Shown here: positions 15,572-24,004 of the stretch, one piece after another | How the letters are laid out: each line of letters opens with the position of its first letter | Position numbering within the stretch: position 1 is the stretch's first letter | From: an uncultured Oscillospiraceae bacterium | GTDB taxonomy: Bacteria; Bacillota; Clostridia; Oscillospirales; Oscillospiraceae | DNA length: 64,000 nucleotides | Assembly: GCA_934597345.1 (NCBI GenBank) | Contig: CAKTRJ010000008.1 | Span: 1-64,000 of the forward strand | Direction of reading: 5' to 3' | Made by a program: the position numbers and the translations under genes | The notes under the pieces: generated by a model | Seen by the model: only the letters and a program-made list of their open reading frames with translations | The model's database searches: none | Told to the model about the DNA's origin: nothing

Positions 15572-16384
15572 TCAATGGTCAATGGTAAGGCGCAGCCCCA
15601 CGCCGACTTCCTCCACCGGCAGGCACCGCATCATGCTTGCCTTGGCCGCAAGCGATACGCAGTGGCAGGGATACAGCCGCTCCACATGGGCCGCGCACAG
15701 TGCCGCCACGGTTTTGTCCAGCTGCGTGTTCTGCGCCAGCAGGTGGAAGCCGCCGATGATCCCGGCAACGCGGTTCTCTCCGGTGACCTGCTTGGCGTAT
15801 TCCATAATGTTGCAGATGCCGCTGTGGGAGCAGCCGGTGATGATGAACAGGCCCTCCTGTCCGGTATACACCAGCGCGGTGTCGTCCCGCACCTGATCGC
15901 CCTCCCACCGGTCGCCGCACAGCTGTTCACCGATGGGATGCTGCGCCTCGAAGCCGTTGACGCGGGGGATCTCGCCCAGCCACAGCAGCCGCTCCGTCAA
16001 CGCGTAGGGGGTGCGGCGGGGATGATAACGCAGGTGCCGGGCCGCTTCCTCAGCGGAGAGGGGCGCACCGATGTCAACAGCGCCGTCCCGCTTGGGGGCG
16101 AAGCAGTCGGGATGGGCCACCAGTTCCACGCGGAGCTGCGGATAGCGCTCCAGCAGGAACCGCAGGCCGCCGGTGTGGTCGTTGTGGCCGTGAGACAGGG
16201 CGATGTGGGTCAGGCGGGACAGGTCAATGCCCATTTTCTCGGCGTTGGACAGAAAGATGTCCGAATAGCCGGTGTCCAGCAGCACCCGCGCGCCCTCGTC
16301 CTCTATGTAGTAGCTGACGGCAGGCTCGCCCAGATAGTACTGATCAATATAGGTGTTGTTGTCCACCAGAACGGTGAGCTTCAT
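15572..16384 (-). CDS. MBL-fold metallohydrolase (class II, dihydropterin-phosphate synthase-like)
   Basis: This 270-residue metallo-beta-lactamase-fold enzyme has the metal motif SHGHNDH (His65, His67, Asp69, His70), a downstream GCSHSG and IGGFHL, and a C-terminal PCHC. That layout matches the 'class II' subgroup often annotated as 7,8-dihydropterin-6-methyl-aminobenzene-phosphate synthase. Start ATG 16384 follows AAGGGGGAACGGCTT. The substrate is unknown. It is divergent from a small membrane protein gene. The 225 bp to the VTT gene downstream hold only that gene's promoter. Confidence 0.9.
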   Translation of the reverse strand: MKLTVLVDNNTYIDQYYLGEPAVSYYIEDEGARVLLDTGYSDIFLSNAEKMGIDLSRLTHIALSHGHNDHTGGLRFLLERYPQLRVELVAHPDCFAPKRDGAVDIGAPLSAEEAARHLRYHPRRTPYALTERLLWLGEIPRVNGFEAQHPIGEQLCGDRWEGDQVRDDTALVYTGQEGLFIITGCSHSGICNIMEYAKQVTGENRVAGIIGGFHLLAQNTQLDKTVAALCAAHVERLYPCHCVSLAAKASMMRCLPVEEVGVGLRLTIDH

Positions 16385-16414
16385 AAGCCGTTCCCCCTTG
16401 CGTGATCTTCCGGG

Positions 16415-16432
16415 CAATATGATACCATATTG
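16415..16432. promoter_or_regulatory. Palindrome upstream of the MBL gene
   Basis: CAATATG (16415-16421) and CATATTG (16426-16432) are perfect arms. On the minus strand the centre contains TATCAT, a possible -10 box, so this may be an operator overlapping the MBL promoter. Confidence 0.45.
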
Positions 16433-16471
16433 TGTATGAAAATGCGACAGGAAAGTGAAATTTCTCTCCGC

Positions 16472-16500
16472 TTGACGTTGGTGTCGGCCAATGGTACAAT
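16472..16500 (+). promoter_or_regulatory. Promoter of the small Cys-motif membrane protein
   Basis: TTGACG (16472-16477), 17-bp spacer, TACAAT (16495-16500). Confidence 0.8.
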
Positions 16501-16545
16501 GATTTCCAGAAATATGCAATTACGACGAAATTTGGGGGAACGCAT

Positions 16546-16899
16546 ATGGGATGGAGAGAGAAGCTGGTGCGGTACGGGCCCCGGCTGGGGGTTCTTGTGA
16601 TCGTACTGTTTGTGATGATCGGCAGCGTATGCGTGGCCGTACAGCAGCGGCAGCAATACCAACACGACACCTTTGACGTGTATCTGGCGGACACGGCGGC
16701 TGCCCGGGCGGAACGGCAGGCGCAGCTGGAGGCGATCCCCGCGGCGCAGACGGCGGAGGACGGCCCCATTTATGCCGCCCCGAACGGGAAGCGCTACCAC
16801 AGCGATCCCCAATGTCCCGGGAAGAACAGCCGGGAGATCACATGGGACGATGCGGCGCAGCGCGGGCTGACGCCCTGCAAAAGGTGTGTGAAGCAATAA
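16546..16899 (+). CDS. Membrane-anchored protein with Ada-like zinc-binding motif
   Basis: The 117-residue protein has one transmembrane helix (about 14-34), a charged linker, and a C-terminal motif YHSDPQCPG ... TPCKRC. That layout (HxxxxCxx ... PCxxC) is the Ada-type metal-binding motif found at the ends of thermonucleases, ComEC-like and extracellular proteins. It therefore probably carries a zinc-binding head outside the membrane. The partner is unknown. It has its own promoter and a bidirectional terminator, so it is monocistronic. The start is supported by GGGGGAACGCAT. Confidence 0.8.
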   Translation: MGWREKLVRYGPRLGVLVIVLFVMIGSVCVAVQQRQQYQHDTFDVYLADTAAARAERQAQLEAIPAAQTAEDGPIYAAPNGKRYHSDPQCPGKNSREITWDDAAQRGLTPCKRCVKQ

Positions 16900-16903
16900 A
16901 AAA

Positions 16904-16927
16904 GGACGGGTGACCGTCCTTTTTTTA
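16904..16927. terminator. Bidirectional terminator between convergent genes
   Basis: GGACGG/CCGTCC stem (16904-16909 / 16914-16919) flanked by A6 on the left and T7 on the right. Confidence 0.88.
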
Positions 16928-16932
16928 TGAAC

Positions 16933-17541
16933 TTACCCCCGCCGCGCCCGATAAACCCGGACGGAGATCAGATAGGAAATAAGCAGCGCGATCACAGCGG
17001 CGGCCAGCAGGAGCAGCGGCACGGTGGTGACCATGGCGGCTCCGATACCGTTGACCGCATCCGCCAGCTTACCGGCATAATTGACGCCCGCCACAACGAA
17101 TACGCAGGTCAGCAGAATGTAGATTAGACGGCCCTTTTCCACGCCGAAACGGAACATAAAGGGCAGGTCGATGGCCATCAGGACCAGGGACAGGCACGCC
17201 GTGATCAGCAGCGACATGGTATCCTCGCTTACGATGGGCGCGGAATGAACGATCAGCCGGGACAGCATGGACAGGGCCAGCACCGGCAGCACCAGCGTCA
17301 GACCCAGCACATACTTGCTGCCCACGATGGCCTTGGCGGTGTAGGGCATCATGGCCGCCAGCTCATCCCATTTGGCCCGCTCGTCATAGGCCAGCGCCGT
17401 AATGGGCAGCATGGCGGCGTAAAACAGCGCGAATGCCGCCATATAGGTGCCGGGGATGCAGGCGAGCACCACCACGATCACCAGCATGACCTTCATCTGC
17501 TTCAGAAGGGTTTTCCAGTCCTTTATCAGTAAGCCATTCAT
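16933..17541 (-). CDS. ABC-2 type transporter permease
   Basis: This 202-residue membrane protein has about six hydrophobic segments and a YDERAKWDELAAMMPYTAKAIVGSKYVLG motif. That stretch is typical of the ABC-2 permeases paired with GntR/YtrA regulators. It starts by ATGA overlap with the ATPase stop (start 17541). The transporter probably exports a small molecule or peptide, or counters membrane stress. Substrate unknown. Confidence 0.88.
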   Translation of the reverse strand: MNGLLIKDWKTLLKQMKVMLVIVVVLACIPGTYMAAFALFYAAMLPITALAYDERAKWDELAAMMPYTAKAIVGSKYVLGLTLVLPVLALSMLSRLIVHSAPIVSEDTMSLLITACLSLVLMAIDLPFMFRFGVEKGRLIYILLTCVFVVAGVNYAGKLADAVNGIGAAMVTTVPLLLLAAAVIALLISYLISVRVYRARRG

Positions 17542-18392
17542 TTCTGCGTGCCTCCCTTCGCCAGAAACAGGATGATGTCCTCCAGATTGGTGTGCTCCAG
17601 CGGCAGATCGTGGGGAACCATGTCCCGCCGCACCAGAACCCGTACGCCGTAAGGATCGCTTTCCGCGCCCACGACGCTGCCCTCCGGCAGGTCGGCCAGC
17701 CGCTGGTGAGACAGCCGCACCAGCGCGTACTCCTCCAGCAGGCGGTCCTTTTCCTCGCACAGCACCAGCTTTCCCTTATGCAGGAAGGCGATGTAGTCGC
17801 AGATCTTCTCCAGATCGCTGACAATGTGGGAGGACAGCAGAATGGAGCGATCCTCCTGTCGGGTGTACTCGTTGAAGATGTCCAATATCTCGTCCCGCAC
17901 CATGGGATCGAGGCCGCTGGTGGCCTCGTCCAGGATCAGCAGCTTCGCCTGATGGGACAACGCCACGGCGATGGCCAGCTTCATCTTCATGCCGCGGGAG
18001 AAGTCCTTGAAGGCTTTGTCCCGGGGCAGGCCGAAGCGCTGTAAATAGACTTCGTAGGTATCCGGCTCCCAATTGCGGTAGGTGTTTGCCATGATGCGGC
18101 CCACGTCGCCGGCGTTCAGCACCTCGGGGAAATAGGCCTCGTCAAGCACCACGCCGATATCCTCTTTTACTTCGTTAAAGGCGGCGCTTCTGCTATCCGT
18201 ACCCAGCACGGACACCGTGCCGCCGTCCCTGCGGGCGGCGTTCATGATCAGCTTGATGGTGGTGCTTTTGCCTGCGCCGTTTTCGCCCACCAGTCCCATG
18301 ATGCTGCCGGAGGGCAGCGTCAGGTCAAGGCCGTCCAGCCGGAAGCCGGGGTACTCCTTCACCAGTCCTTTTATCTCGATGGCGTTCAACAT
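17538..18392 (-). CDS. ABC transporter ATP-binding protein
   Basis: The 284-residue ATPase has Walker A GENGAGKST, a degenerate signature FSRGMKMKLAIA and Walker B LLILDEATSGLD, as in the BcrA/YtrB-like export family. It contains a FPEVLNAGDVGRIM region typical of the subgroup that pairs with small ABC-2 permeases. It overlaps the GntR gene by 7 bp and the permease by 4 bp, so all three form one coupled operon. Confidence 0.95.
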   Translation of the reverse strand: MLNAIEIKGLVKEYPGFRLDGLDLTLPSGSIMGLVGENGAGKSTTIKLIMNAARRDGGTVSVLGTDSRSAAFNEVKEDIGVVLDEAYFPEVLNAGDVGRIMANTYRNWEPDTYEVYLQRFGLPRDKAFKDFSRGMKMKLAIAVALSHQAKLLILDEATSGLDPMVRDEILDIFNEYTRQEDRSILLSSHIVSDLEKICDYIAFLHKGKLVLCEEKDRLLEEYALVRLSHQRLADLPEGSVVGAESDPYGVRVLVRRDMVPHDLPLEHTNLEDIILFLAKGGTQK

Positions 18393-18778
18393 GTTTCATC
18401 CTTTCCTTTCATTTCCCACATGAGCCGCAGCATCCTTACGGCTTCCTCCTCCGTCAGCGAGCAGCCCGCCGCCAGCTCCACAATCTCGCTCATGTGATCC
18501 TCGATCTGCTTCAGGTGGGCCTCCCGCACCAGCTCCAGATTTTTCTCCGCCACATAGCAGCCCTTGCCGGGGACGCGATCGATAAAGCCGTCCCGCTCCA
18601 GCTCATCATAGGCCCGCGTGGTGGTGATCACGCTGATGCGCAGATCCTTGGCCAGCGCCCGGATGGAGGGCAGGGCGTCCCCCGGCGACAGCTCGCCGGA
18701 GAGAATACTGTTTTTGATCTGGGTGTAGATCTGCTCGTAGATGGGTTTTCCGCTGGCATTGCTGATGATCAGATCCAT
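18386..18778 (-). CDS. GntR-family regulator (YtrA-type)
   Basis: The 130-residue protein has a winged-helix GntR domain (residues about 10-75; PIYEQIYTQIKNSILSGELSPGDALPSIRALAKDL). A short C-terminal helical tail replaces a large ligand domain, which defines the YtrA subfamily. It heads a regulator-ATPase-permease operon and likely represses it. Start ATG 18778 has GGAGGTGACCGT upstream. A near-consensus promoter with an overlapping palindrome supports autoregulation. Confidence 0.93.
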   Translation of the reverse strand: MDLIISNASGKPIYEQIYTQIKNSILSGELSPGDALPSIRALAKDLRISVITTTRAYDELERDGFIDRVPGKGCYVAEKNLELVREAHLKQIEDHMSEIVELAAGCSLTEEEAVRMLRLMWEMKGKDETC

Positions 18779-18796
18779 ACGGTCACCTCCGTCACA

Positions 18797-18847
18797 ACTG
18801 TATATATTCGATATGGACAGTATATGCACGACGGGAGAATTTGTCAA
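18797..18847 (-). promoter_or_regulatory. Promoter and candidate operator of the GntR/ABC operon
   Basis: Minus strand TTGACA (18842-18847), 17-bp spacer, TATACT (18819-18824). A 25-bp imperfect palindrome with ends ACTGT (18797-18801) and ACAGT (18817-18821) overlaps the -10 and the predicted start of transcription, as expected for a YtrA-type repressor site. Confidence 0.75.
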
Positions 18848-18859
18848 CCCCTGAAAGCA

Positions 18860-18891
18860 AAAAAGTTCCCCGGACGGGTTGTCCGGGGAAC
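18860..18891 (-). terminator. Terminator of the NlpC/P60 gene
   Basis: An 11-bp perfect stem (18865-18875 / 18881-18891) is followed by six T on the minus strand, 22 bp after the NlpC/P60 stop. Confidence 0.9.
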
Positions 18892-18913
18892 GGGAAAGAT
18901 ATGTAGTGCCGAT

Positions 18914-20020
18914 TCAGAACACGCGGCGGGCCGTCAGATAGCGGTTGGCGTAATAGCTCTCACTGAGACTGGAGATGATGACGCCGCGGCTGGTGGAGGC
19001 GTGGATAAACTGGCCTCCGCCGACGTAGATGCCCACATGGCTGGCAGCGGAGCTGGTGTTGTAGGTGCCGAAGAAGAACACCAGATCGCCGGGCTGCAGC
19101 TCGCTCTGAGAGACGGCGTAGCCGTTATTCAGCTGCGGTGTGGCGCCGTGGGCCAGACCAACGCCGAAATTGGAGAACACATGCATGGTGAAGCCGGAGC
19201 AGTCAAAGCCGCCGGAGCCGGTGCCGCCATAGGCGTAGGGTGTGCCCAGATACTGCATGGCGAAGGATACGATATCATTGCCGGAGCCGCTGCTGACAAC
19301 AGTTTCGGTGGTGGTTTCGCCGGAGGTGTTGTCCGCCGCCGTCTCGGTCTTGACCTCGGCCTTCTTCGCGGCGGCCTTGGCGGTGACCTTGGGCTTGGGC
19401 GCTTCCTTCTCCATGGTCAGATCCAGATCATCGCCGGTGACATAACCGGTCTTATCGCCGCTTTTGACAGCGAACCAGCCGTTGTCAAGTCCGGTGACCT
19501 CTACCCGGTCGCCGTCCTTCAGCGTGGCCAGCACCTCGCTGCTGCCGTCCGCTTCCTTCAGCAGGGACATTTCTTCGGCGTCAACGATGCCATAGGTCTC
19601 AAAGGTGTCGCTGCGCTTCAGCAGCTCCACATATTCCGGAGAGACGAAACCGGTGCAGTCGTTGTAGCTGACGCGGAACCAATCCTCCAGATCCTCCATG
19701 ACGGAAACGATGGCGTCCAGCGGCAGGAGAATGTAAACATTGCTCTCCTCGGTGGGATCGAAGTAAAGGGGGATATCCTTTTCCAGGATCTTGCCCACGG
19801 CCTTTACCTTGGTGTCGCTGGGCAGCAGGCGGGGCAGGTCAGGCTTCTGGCCCTTGGCCTCCAGACCGGAGGTCAGCGCGGCTTTGATCACAGACGCGTC
19901 CTGCGCTGAGGGTGTTACGGCGTTGGCGGTGGAGGTGGCCCACGCGGTCACCGTGGTATTGCACAGCATTGCCGCGGTCAGTACCACCGCGGCAAGCTTT
20001 TGGGGATTGCGGAAACTCAT
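18914..20020 (-). CDS. Secreted NlpC/P60 peptidoglycan endopeptidase with SH3 domains
   Basis: This 368-residue protein has a signal peptide (to about residue 29, TAWATS) and two bacterial SH3 domains (about 75-135 and 140-200). An Ala/Lys/Thr-rich linker precedes a C-terminal NlpC/P60 cysteine peptidase. Catalytic Cys274 is in FDCSGF, with His in ASHVGIYVG and a third polar residue in FIHAS. It likely cleaves stem peptides during growth, division or spore work. It is 11 bp downstream of a small gene and cotranscribed with it, and ends at a strong terminator. Confidence 0.94.
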   Translation of the reverse strand: MSFRNPQKLAAVVLTAAMLCNTTVTAWATSTANAVTPSAQDASVIKAALTSGLEAKGQKPDLPRLLPSDTKVKAVGKILEKDIPLYFDPTEESNVYILLPLDAIVSVMEDLEDWFRVSYNDCTGFVSPEYVELLKRSDTFETYGIVDAEEMSLLKEADGSSEVLATLKDGDRVEVTGLDNGWFAVKSGDKTGYVTGDDLDLTMEKEAPKPKVTAKAAAKKAEVKTETAADNTSGETTTETVVSSGSGNDIVSFAMQYLGTPYAYGGTGSGGFDCSGFTMHVFSNFGVGLAHGATPQLNNGYAVSQSELQPGDLVFFFGTYNTSSAASHVGIYVGGGQFIHASTSRGVIISSLSESYYANRYLTARRVF

Positions 20021-20031
20021 GGAACGCCCCC

Positions 20032-20331
20032 TTACAGCTTGCCGGCCAGCGCGCGCTCCAGCCAGATGGAGCCCACATCCATGGCGGCGTACAGGCTGTT
20101 TTTCTCCGACTTCTTCACCACGCGGTCACGGGATTTCAGGTCGGGGTCGGTCAGCTGCAGCTGGACGGACACACGGGTGGCCACATCCATATCCTGCTCC
20201 TTTTTGGATTCCAGGATCTGGAACATGACGATATATTTGTCCGCCATGGAGCCGTAGTAGATCAGGTTGTCGATCCGCCGCAGGGGATGGTTCTTATAGA
20301 CAAGGCCTTCGCCTTTTTTCACATCTGCCAT
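20032..20331 (-). CDS. Conserved hypothetical protein, about 99 aa
   Basis: The 99-residue soluble protein contains the conserved-looking stretch YKNHPLRRIDNLIYYGSMADKYIVMFQIL. It lacks membrane segments and Cys motifs, and I cannot assign it a family with confidence. Start ATG 20331 follows CAGGAGGTAATCAACCC. A perfect-spacing promoter is upstream and the NlpC/P60 gene follows after 11 bp. The sequence shows a phage- or cell-wall-like context only through that neighbour. Confidence 0.75.
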   Translation of the reverse strand: MADVKKGEGLVYKNHPLRRIDNLIYYGSMADKYIVMFQILESKKEQDMDVATRVSVQLQLTDPDLKSRDRVVKKSEKNSLYAAMDVGSIWLERALAGKL

Positions 20332-20368
20332 TGGGTTGATTACCTCCTGTTTACAAGAATTGCACAAT

Positions 20369-20397
20369 AGTATATCACAAAAATCAACCTCTGTCAA
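20369..20397 (-). promoter_or_regulatory. Promoter of the hypothetical-NlpC/P60 operon
   Basis: Minus strand TTGACA (20392-20397), 17-bp spacer, TATACT (20369-20374). Confidence 0.82.
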
Positions 20398-20424
20398 ATC
20401 GGCTGGAGAAAGGTTCAAAAAAAC

Positions 20425-20462
20425 GATAAAAAGCGGGGAGAATCGACAGATTCTCCCCGCTT
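20425..20462 (-). terminator. Terminator of ireB
   Basis: 14-bp perfect arms (20431-20444 / 20449-20462, loop GACA), then TTTTTATC on the minus strand, just after the ireB stop. Confidence 0.9.
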
Positions 20463-20478
20463 AAATGTTGATTTTACA

Positions 20479-20724
20479 TCAGATGTCCAGATACCGTTTC
20501 ACCAGGATCTGCAGCAGCTCGTCCCGGTCGATCTTGCAGATCAGCGTGCGGGCGCCGTTGTGATTGGTGATGTAGGTGGGATCCTCTGACAGGATATAGC
20601 CCACGATCTGATTGACAGGATCGTATCCTTTCTCCTTCAGTGCCTCATATACCGAGGTCAGCACATGATGTATCTGCTCGTCCCGATCCTCTGCGGCATT
20701 GAATTTTCTGGTATAATCGTCCAT
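20479..20724 (-). CDS. ireB: IreB family regulatory phosphoprotein (UPF0297)
   Basis: The 81-residue protein matches IreB/UPF0297: [42 protein letters not shown] and the end [10 protein letters not shown]. In enterococci IreB is phosphorylated on Thr by the Ser/Thr kinase IreK and modulates cell-wall stress resistance. Here it is monocistronic with its own promoter and terminator, not in the usual ruvX-alaS neighbourhood. Start ATG 20724 follows AAAGGCGG. Confidence 0.95.
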   Translation of the reverse strand: MDDYTRKFNAAEDRDEQIHHVLTSVYEALKEKGYDPVNQIVGYILSEDPTYITNHNGARTLICKIDRDELLQILVKRYLDI

Positions 20725-20756
20725 TGAGGCACCGCCTTTCTCTCTGATATAGTACA

Positions 20757-20785
20757 ATTATACGACAGATGAGGGAACCTGTAAA
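20757..20785 (-). promoter_or_regulatory. Promoter of ireB
   Basis: Minus strand TTTACA (20780-20785), 17-bp spacer, TATAAT (20757-20762). Confidence 0.8.
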
Positions 20786-20794
20786 GTGTTATTT

Positions 20795-21436
20795 TTATTT
20801 CGTGCCGAAAATACGGTCGCCGGCGTCGCCCAGACCGGGCACGATATAGCCGTTCTCGTTCAAATGATCGTCCAGCGCGGCGCAGTAGATCTCCACGTCG
20901 GGGTGGCGGTCATAGATAAACTGCACGCCCTCGGGTGCGGCCACCAGGATCATCAGCTTGATGTTCTTGCAGCCCAGCTCCTTCATCTTGGTGATGGCCA
21001 TGTCGGCGCTGCCGCCGGTGGCCAGCATGGGATCAACGATCAGCACATCGCGGTCGGCAATGTCCTTGGGGTACTTCAGGAAGTAGAAATGAGGCTCCAG
21101 CGTTTCCTCGTCGCGGTACATACCGATGTGTGCCACGCGGGCGGAGGGGATCAGATTGAGGATGCCGTCCTCAAAGCCCAGACCTGCACGGAGGATGGGA
21201 ACGATGGCCATTTTCTTACCGGCCAGCACGGGCATATCGCAGGTGCACAGGGGCGTCTCGATGGTTTTGAGGGTGGTGGGCAGGTCGCGGGTGGCCTCGT
21301 AGGTCAGCAGCATGGCGATCTCACCTACCAACGTGCGGAAGTCCTTGACACTGGTGTTCTTATCGCGCATCACCGTCAGCTTGTGCTGCACCAGCGGGTG
21401 GTTCACGATGTGCAGGGTGGGGAACTTTTCGTTCAT
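20795..21436 (-). CDS. upp: Uracil phosphoribosyltransferase
   Basis: The 213-residue pyrimidine salvage enzyme makes UMP from uracil and PRPP. The PRPP-binding loop [13 protein letters not shown], the uracil-site region [17 protein letters not shown] and ILRAGLG are all present. RBS GGAGG precedes ATG 21436. It lies 39 bp after tsaB on the same strand and is probably cotranscribed with tsaE-tsaB. Confidence 0.98.
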   Translation of the reverse strand: MNEKFPTLHIVNHPLVQHKLTVMRDKNTSVKDFRTLVGEIAMLLTYEATRDLPTTLKTIETPLCTCDMPVLAGKKMAIVPILRAGLGFEDGILNLIPSARVAHIGMYRDEETLEPHFYFLKYPKDIADRDVLIVDPMLATGGSADMAITKMKELGCKNIKLMILVAAPEGVQFIYDRHPDVEIYCAALDDHLNENGYIVPGLGDAGDRIFGTK

Positions 21437-21475
21437 GATCTTATCCTCCGTATATAAAATTATTCAATTATTTCA

Positions 21476-22195
21476 TCATTTCGCATCCAGTGTGATGGGC
21501 AGACCCTTGGCCAGCCGTTCACGTTCCGCCTGGCTGAGCCGGAGATATACCGGGCGCAGCTCCTGTGCCGTCACGGTGCGGCCCTCAGCCGCCATGCGCT
21601 CCGCCGCAAGTCCCACACCGGCGGCCTTCTGATACAGGCTGTCAGGCGGCGCGAGACGGCAGGCGATGCTATGCTCCGACAGATAAGTATAGCACAGCTG
21701 TGCGCCGTCGCCAACTATTATTTTCCGGTTATTGTCATTTTTCAGTTCCTCCGCCAGCACCTCCAGCGCCACGGCACGATCCTCGCACCGGCGCGTCAGT
21801 ATGCCGTCATGGCAGTCGAACACCGCGTTGTAGATCTGCTGACGCCGCGCGTCCATGGCGCAGATCACCGTACCATCGAAGGCGCGGGCGTTCTCGGCCA
21901 TGGCCTCCAGCGTGGACACACCGCAGCAGGGAAGCTCCAGCGCCCATGCCAGCCCTTTGGCGGCGGATACGCCGATGCGCAGGCCTGTAAAGCTGCCGGG
22001 CCCGGCCGCCGCGGCGATCAGATCCATATCCTTCGCCGTCAGACCGGCGTTTTTCAGCATGCTGTCGATCAGCGGCATCAGCGTGACGCTGTGGGTCAGG
22101 CCCGTGTTCTGATAGGCGCTGGCCAGCACCGCGCCGTTTTCCACCACGGCGGCAGACACGGACTTGGCCGAGGTCTCCAAAGCCAGTATTTTCAT
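21476..22195 (-). CDS. tsaB: tRNA threonylcarbamoyladenosine biosynthesis protein TsaB
   Basis: This 239-residue ASKHA-fold protein partners TsaD in making t6A37 in ANN-decoding tRNAs. It starts MKILALETSAKSVSAAVVENG, has THSVTLMPLIDSML, and the hallmark AAAAGPGSFTGLRIGVSAAKGLA. Start ATG 22195 overlaps the tsaE stop by four bases. The usual rimI gene does not follow; upp comes next. Confidence 0.96.
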   Translation of the reverse strand: MKILALETSAKSVSAAVVENGAVLASAYQNTGLTHSVTLMPLIDSMLKNAGLTAKDMDLIAAAAGPGSFTGLRIGVSAAKGLAWALELPCCGVSTLEAMAENARAFDGTVICAMDARRQQIYNAVFDCHDGILTRRCEDRAVALEVLAEELKNDNNRKIIVGDGAQLCYTYLSEHSIACRLAPPDSLYQKAAGVGLAAERMAAEGRTVTAQELRPVYLRLSQAERERLAKGLPITLDAK

Positions 22196-22617
22196 GCGAT
22201 GCCGCCTCCCTCCACGGTAATGATCCGCTCGCTGTCGCCTTCGCCCCGTGCGATGGTCACCACCACGGCGTCCGGCGGCAGGGCGTCCGCCACGTTCTCG
22301 CTCCATTCCACCACGCACACGCCGCCGCGATCCAGATAATCCTCCCAGCCGATGTCGAACAGCGCGTCGCTGTCGTCCAGACGGTACATATCAAAATGGA
22401 ACAGGGGCGTTTTGCCCAGATACTCGTTGACGATGGTAAAGGTGGGGGAGGTGACCCGGCCCGTATAGCCGAGGCCGCGGGCGATACCGCGGGTCAGGGC
22501 TGTCTTGCCCATGCCCAGCCCGCCGCGGCAGGCCACCACGGTATTGGGCCGCAGCTGCCCGGCCAAACGGCAGCCGAATTCCTCTGTATCCGATACGCTG
22601 TGGGAAATGTACTGCAT
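22192..22617 (-). CDS. tsaE: tRNA threonylcarbamoyladenosine biosynthesis ATPase TsaE
   Basis: This 141-residue ATPase of the t6A complex has Walker A RGGLGMGKTALTRG near residue 35 and the family motif VTSPTFTIVNEY. LFHFDMYRL is also present. A slightly divergent Walker B (VVEWSEN) is present. It heads tsaE-tsaB-upp, divergent from rodA. AAAGGACG precedes the ATG. Confidence 0.96.
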   Translation of the reverse strand: MQYISHSVSDTEEFGCRLAGQLRPNTVVACRGGLGMGKTALTRGIARGLGYTGRVTSPTFTIVNEYLGKTPLFHFDMYRLDDSDALFDIGWEDYLDRGGVCVVEWSENVADALPPDAVVVTIARGEGDSERIITVEGGGIA

Positions 22618-22710
22618 GATAAACGTCCTTTCGGAAAGTGAAACGGCCCTATTCTGCCATTTTTATTATCGTACCACAAAAAGTTCAAAAAAGAAAGGGG
22701 GTAAGACAGG

Positions 22711-22739
22711 TTTACACGGAAAACTTCTTGTGGTACAAT
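22711..22739 (+). promoter_or_regulatory. Promoter of rodA
   Basis: TTTACA (22711-22716), 17-bp spacer, TACAAT (22734-22739), 57 bp before the start. Confidence 0.78.
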
Positions 22740-22795
22740 GTACAGGATTTATCTTGGGGCGGTATGCCCCGGCAGCCACCACGGAGGAACCATTC

Positions 22796-23953
22796 ATGCA
22801 GCGTGTGCGGGAATTTTTGCGGGATATCTTGCGGCAGACGGACCTTGTCCTGCTGTCGCTTTGCTGCGCCGCCACGGCCTATGGCATCCTGATGATCTAT
22901 TCCGCCACCCGGTATATGAATACGCTGCGCCTTGTGCTGGTGCAGACCGGCGGCGCGGTGATCGGCATCATCCTGTTCTTCCTGCTGTCGCTGGTGGATG
23001 TGGGCGAGCTGATGCGGAAAAAGGGCTGGCTGTGGCTGACGCTGTTCGGCCTTGGCATGATCCTGCTGCTGAAATCCCCGCTGGGCCGTGCCGGTGACAC
23101 GGGCAATCTGGCGTGGCTGAAATTCCCGCTGCTGCCGGTGATGGTGCAGCCTTCCGAGATCGTGAAGCTGACCTTTATTCTGGTGCTGGCGTGGCAGCTG
23201 GTGTGGCTGGAGGAGAACCGGACGCTGCGGCGGCTGCCGGATATCCTGTTTCTGGGCGCGCACCTGATGGTGTTCTTTGGCCTGTACTATAAAATATCCT
23301 CCGACATGGGCAGCGATCTGGTGCTGGCGGCCATTTTTATCTGTATGTGCTTTGTGGCCGGAGTGTCCAAGGGCTGGTTCATTGGCGGCGGGATCGGCGC
23401 AGTGCTGGCGTTCTATATCCTCTGGCAGGAGGATGTCATTAAGCCTTATATGAAGAACCGCTTCCTTGTGGTATTGGATCACAGCTTTAAACCGTTGGAG
23501 GAGGGCTGGCATCAGACCCGCAGCCTGATGACGCTGGGCGGCGGCAAGCTGATGGGCATGGGACTGTTCAAGGGCGTCCAAACCCAGAGCAAGGACAGCT
23601 CCAGTCTGCCCAACCGCCACACAGATTTTATCTTCTCCGTCATTGGCGAGGAGCTGGGCATGGTGGGCTGTGTGCTGGCGCTGGCCATTCTGGCGGCCAT
23701 CGTGCTGCGGTGTATCTATGTGGCCCGCAACGCCAGCAATAAGCTGGATGCCTATATCTGTGTGGGCGCGGTGGGGATGCTGCTGTTCCAGATCCTGGCC
23801 AATGTGGGCATGTGCCTGTTCGTGATGCCGGTCATCGGCCTGACGCTGCCGTTTTTCAGCTATGGCGGCACGTCCATCGTCATTACCTTCGCCACCATGG
23901 GACTGGTATCCGGCGCTCACAGCCGCTCCCGCCCGGACTGGCTGCGGAAATAA
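22796..23953 (+). CDS. rodA: FtsW/RodA/SpoVE family peptidoglycan glycosyltransferase (RodA-like)
   Basis: This 385-residue SEDS glycosyltransferase has about ten membrane segments. It polymerises lipid II with a class B PBP during elongation. Conserved motifs: W-KFP-QPSEIVK, KISSDMGSDL, GGGKL-GMGLFKG, PNRHTDFIFSVIGEELG and PFFSYGGTSIV. Start ATG 22796 has CGGAGGAACCATTC upstream; the longer in-frame extension lacks an RBS and crosses the promoter. Single-gene unit with a bidirectional terminator. FtsW or SpoVE identity cannot be excluded. Confidence 0.93.
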   Translation: MQRVREFLRDILRQTDLVLLSLCCAATAYGILMIYSATRYMNTLRLVLVQTGGAVIGIILFFLLSLVDVGELMRKKGWLWLTLFGLGMILLLKSPLGRAGDTGNLAWLKFPLLPVMVQPSEIVKLTFILVLAWQLVWLEENRTLRRLPDILFLGAHLMVFFGLYYKISSDMGSDLVLAAIFICMCFVAGVSKGWFIGGGIGAVLAFYILWQEDVIKPYMKNRFLVVLDHSFKPLEEGWHQTRSLMTLGGGKLMGMGLFKGVQTQSKDSSSLPNRHTDFIFSVIGEELGMVGCVLALAILAAIVLRCIYVARNASNKLDAYICVGAVGMLLFQILANVGMCLFVMPVIGLTLPFFSYGGTSIVITFATMGLVSGAHSRSRPDWLRK

Positions 23954-23964
23954 GGATTGAAAAG

Positions 23965-24004
23965 TAAACCACCCGTACAGCATTTGCTGTACGGGTGGTT
24001 TTAT
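23965..24004. terminator. Bidirectional terminator, rodA and DUF2812 genes
   Basis: A perfect 16-bp stem (23965-23980 / 23985-24000, loop ATTT) followed by T. It overlaps the stop of the convergent DUF2812 gene. Confidence 0.9.
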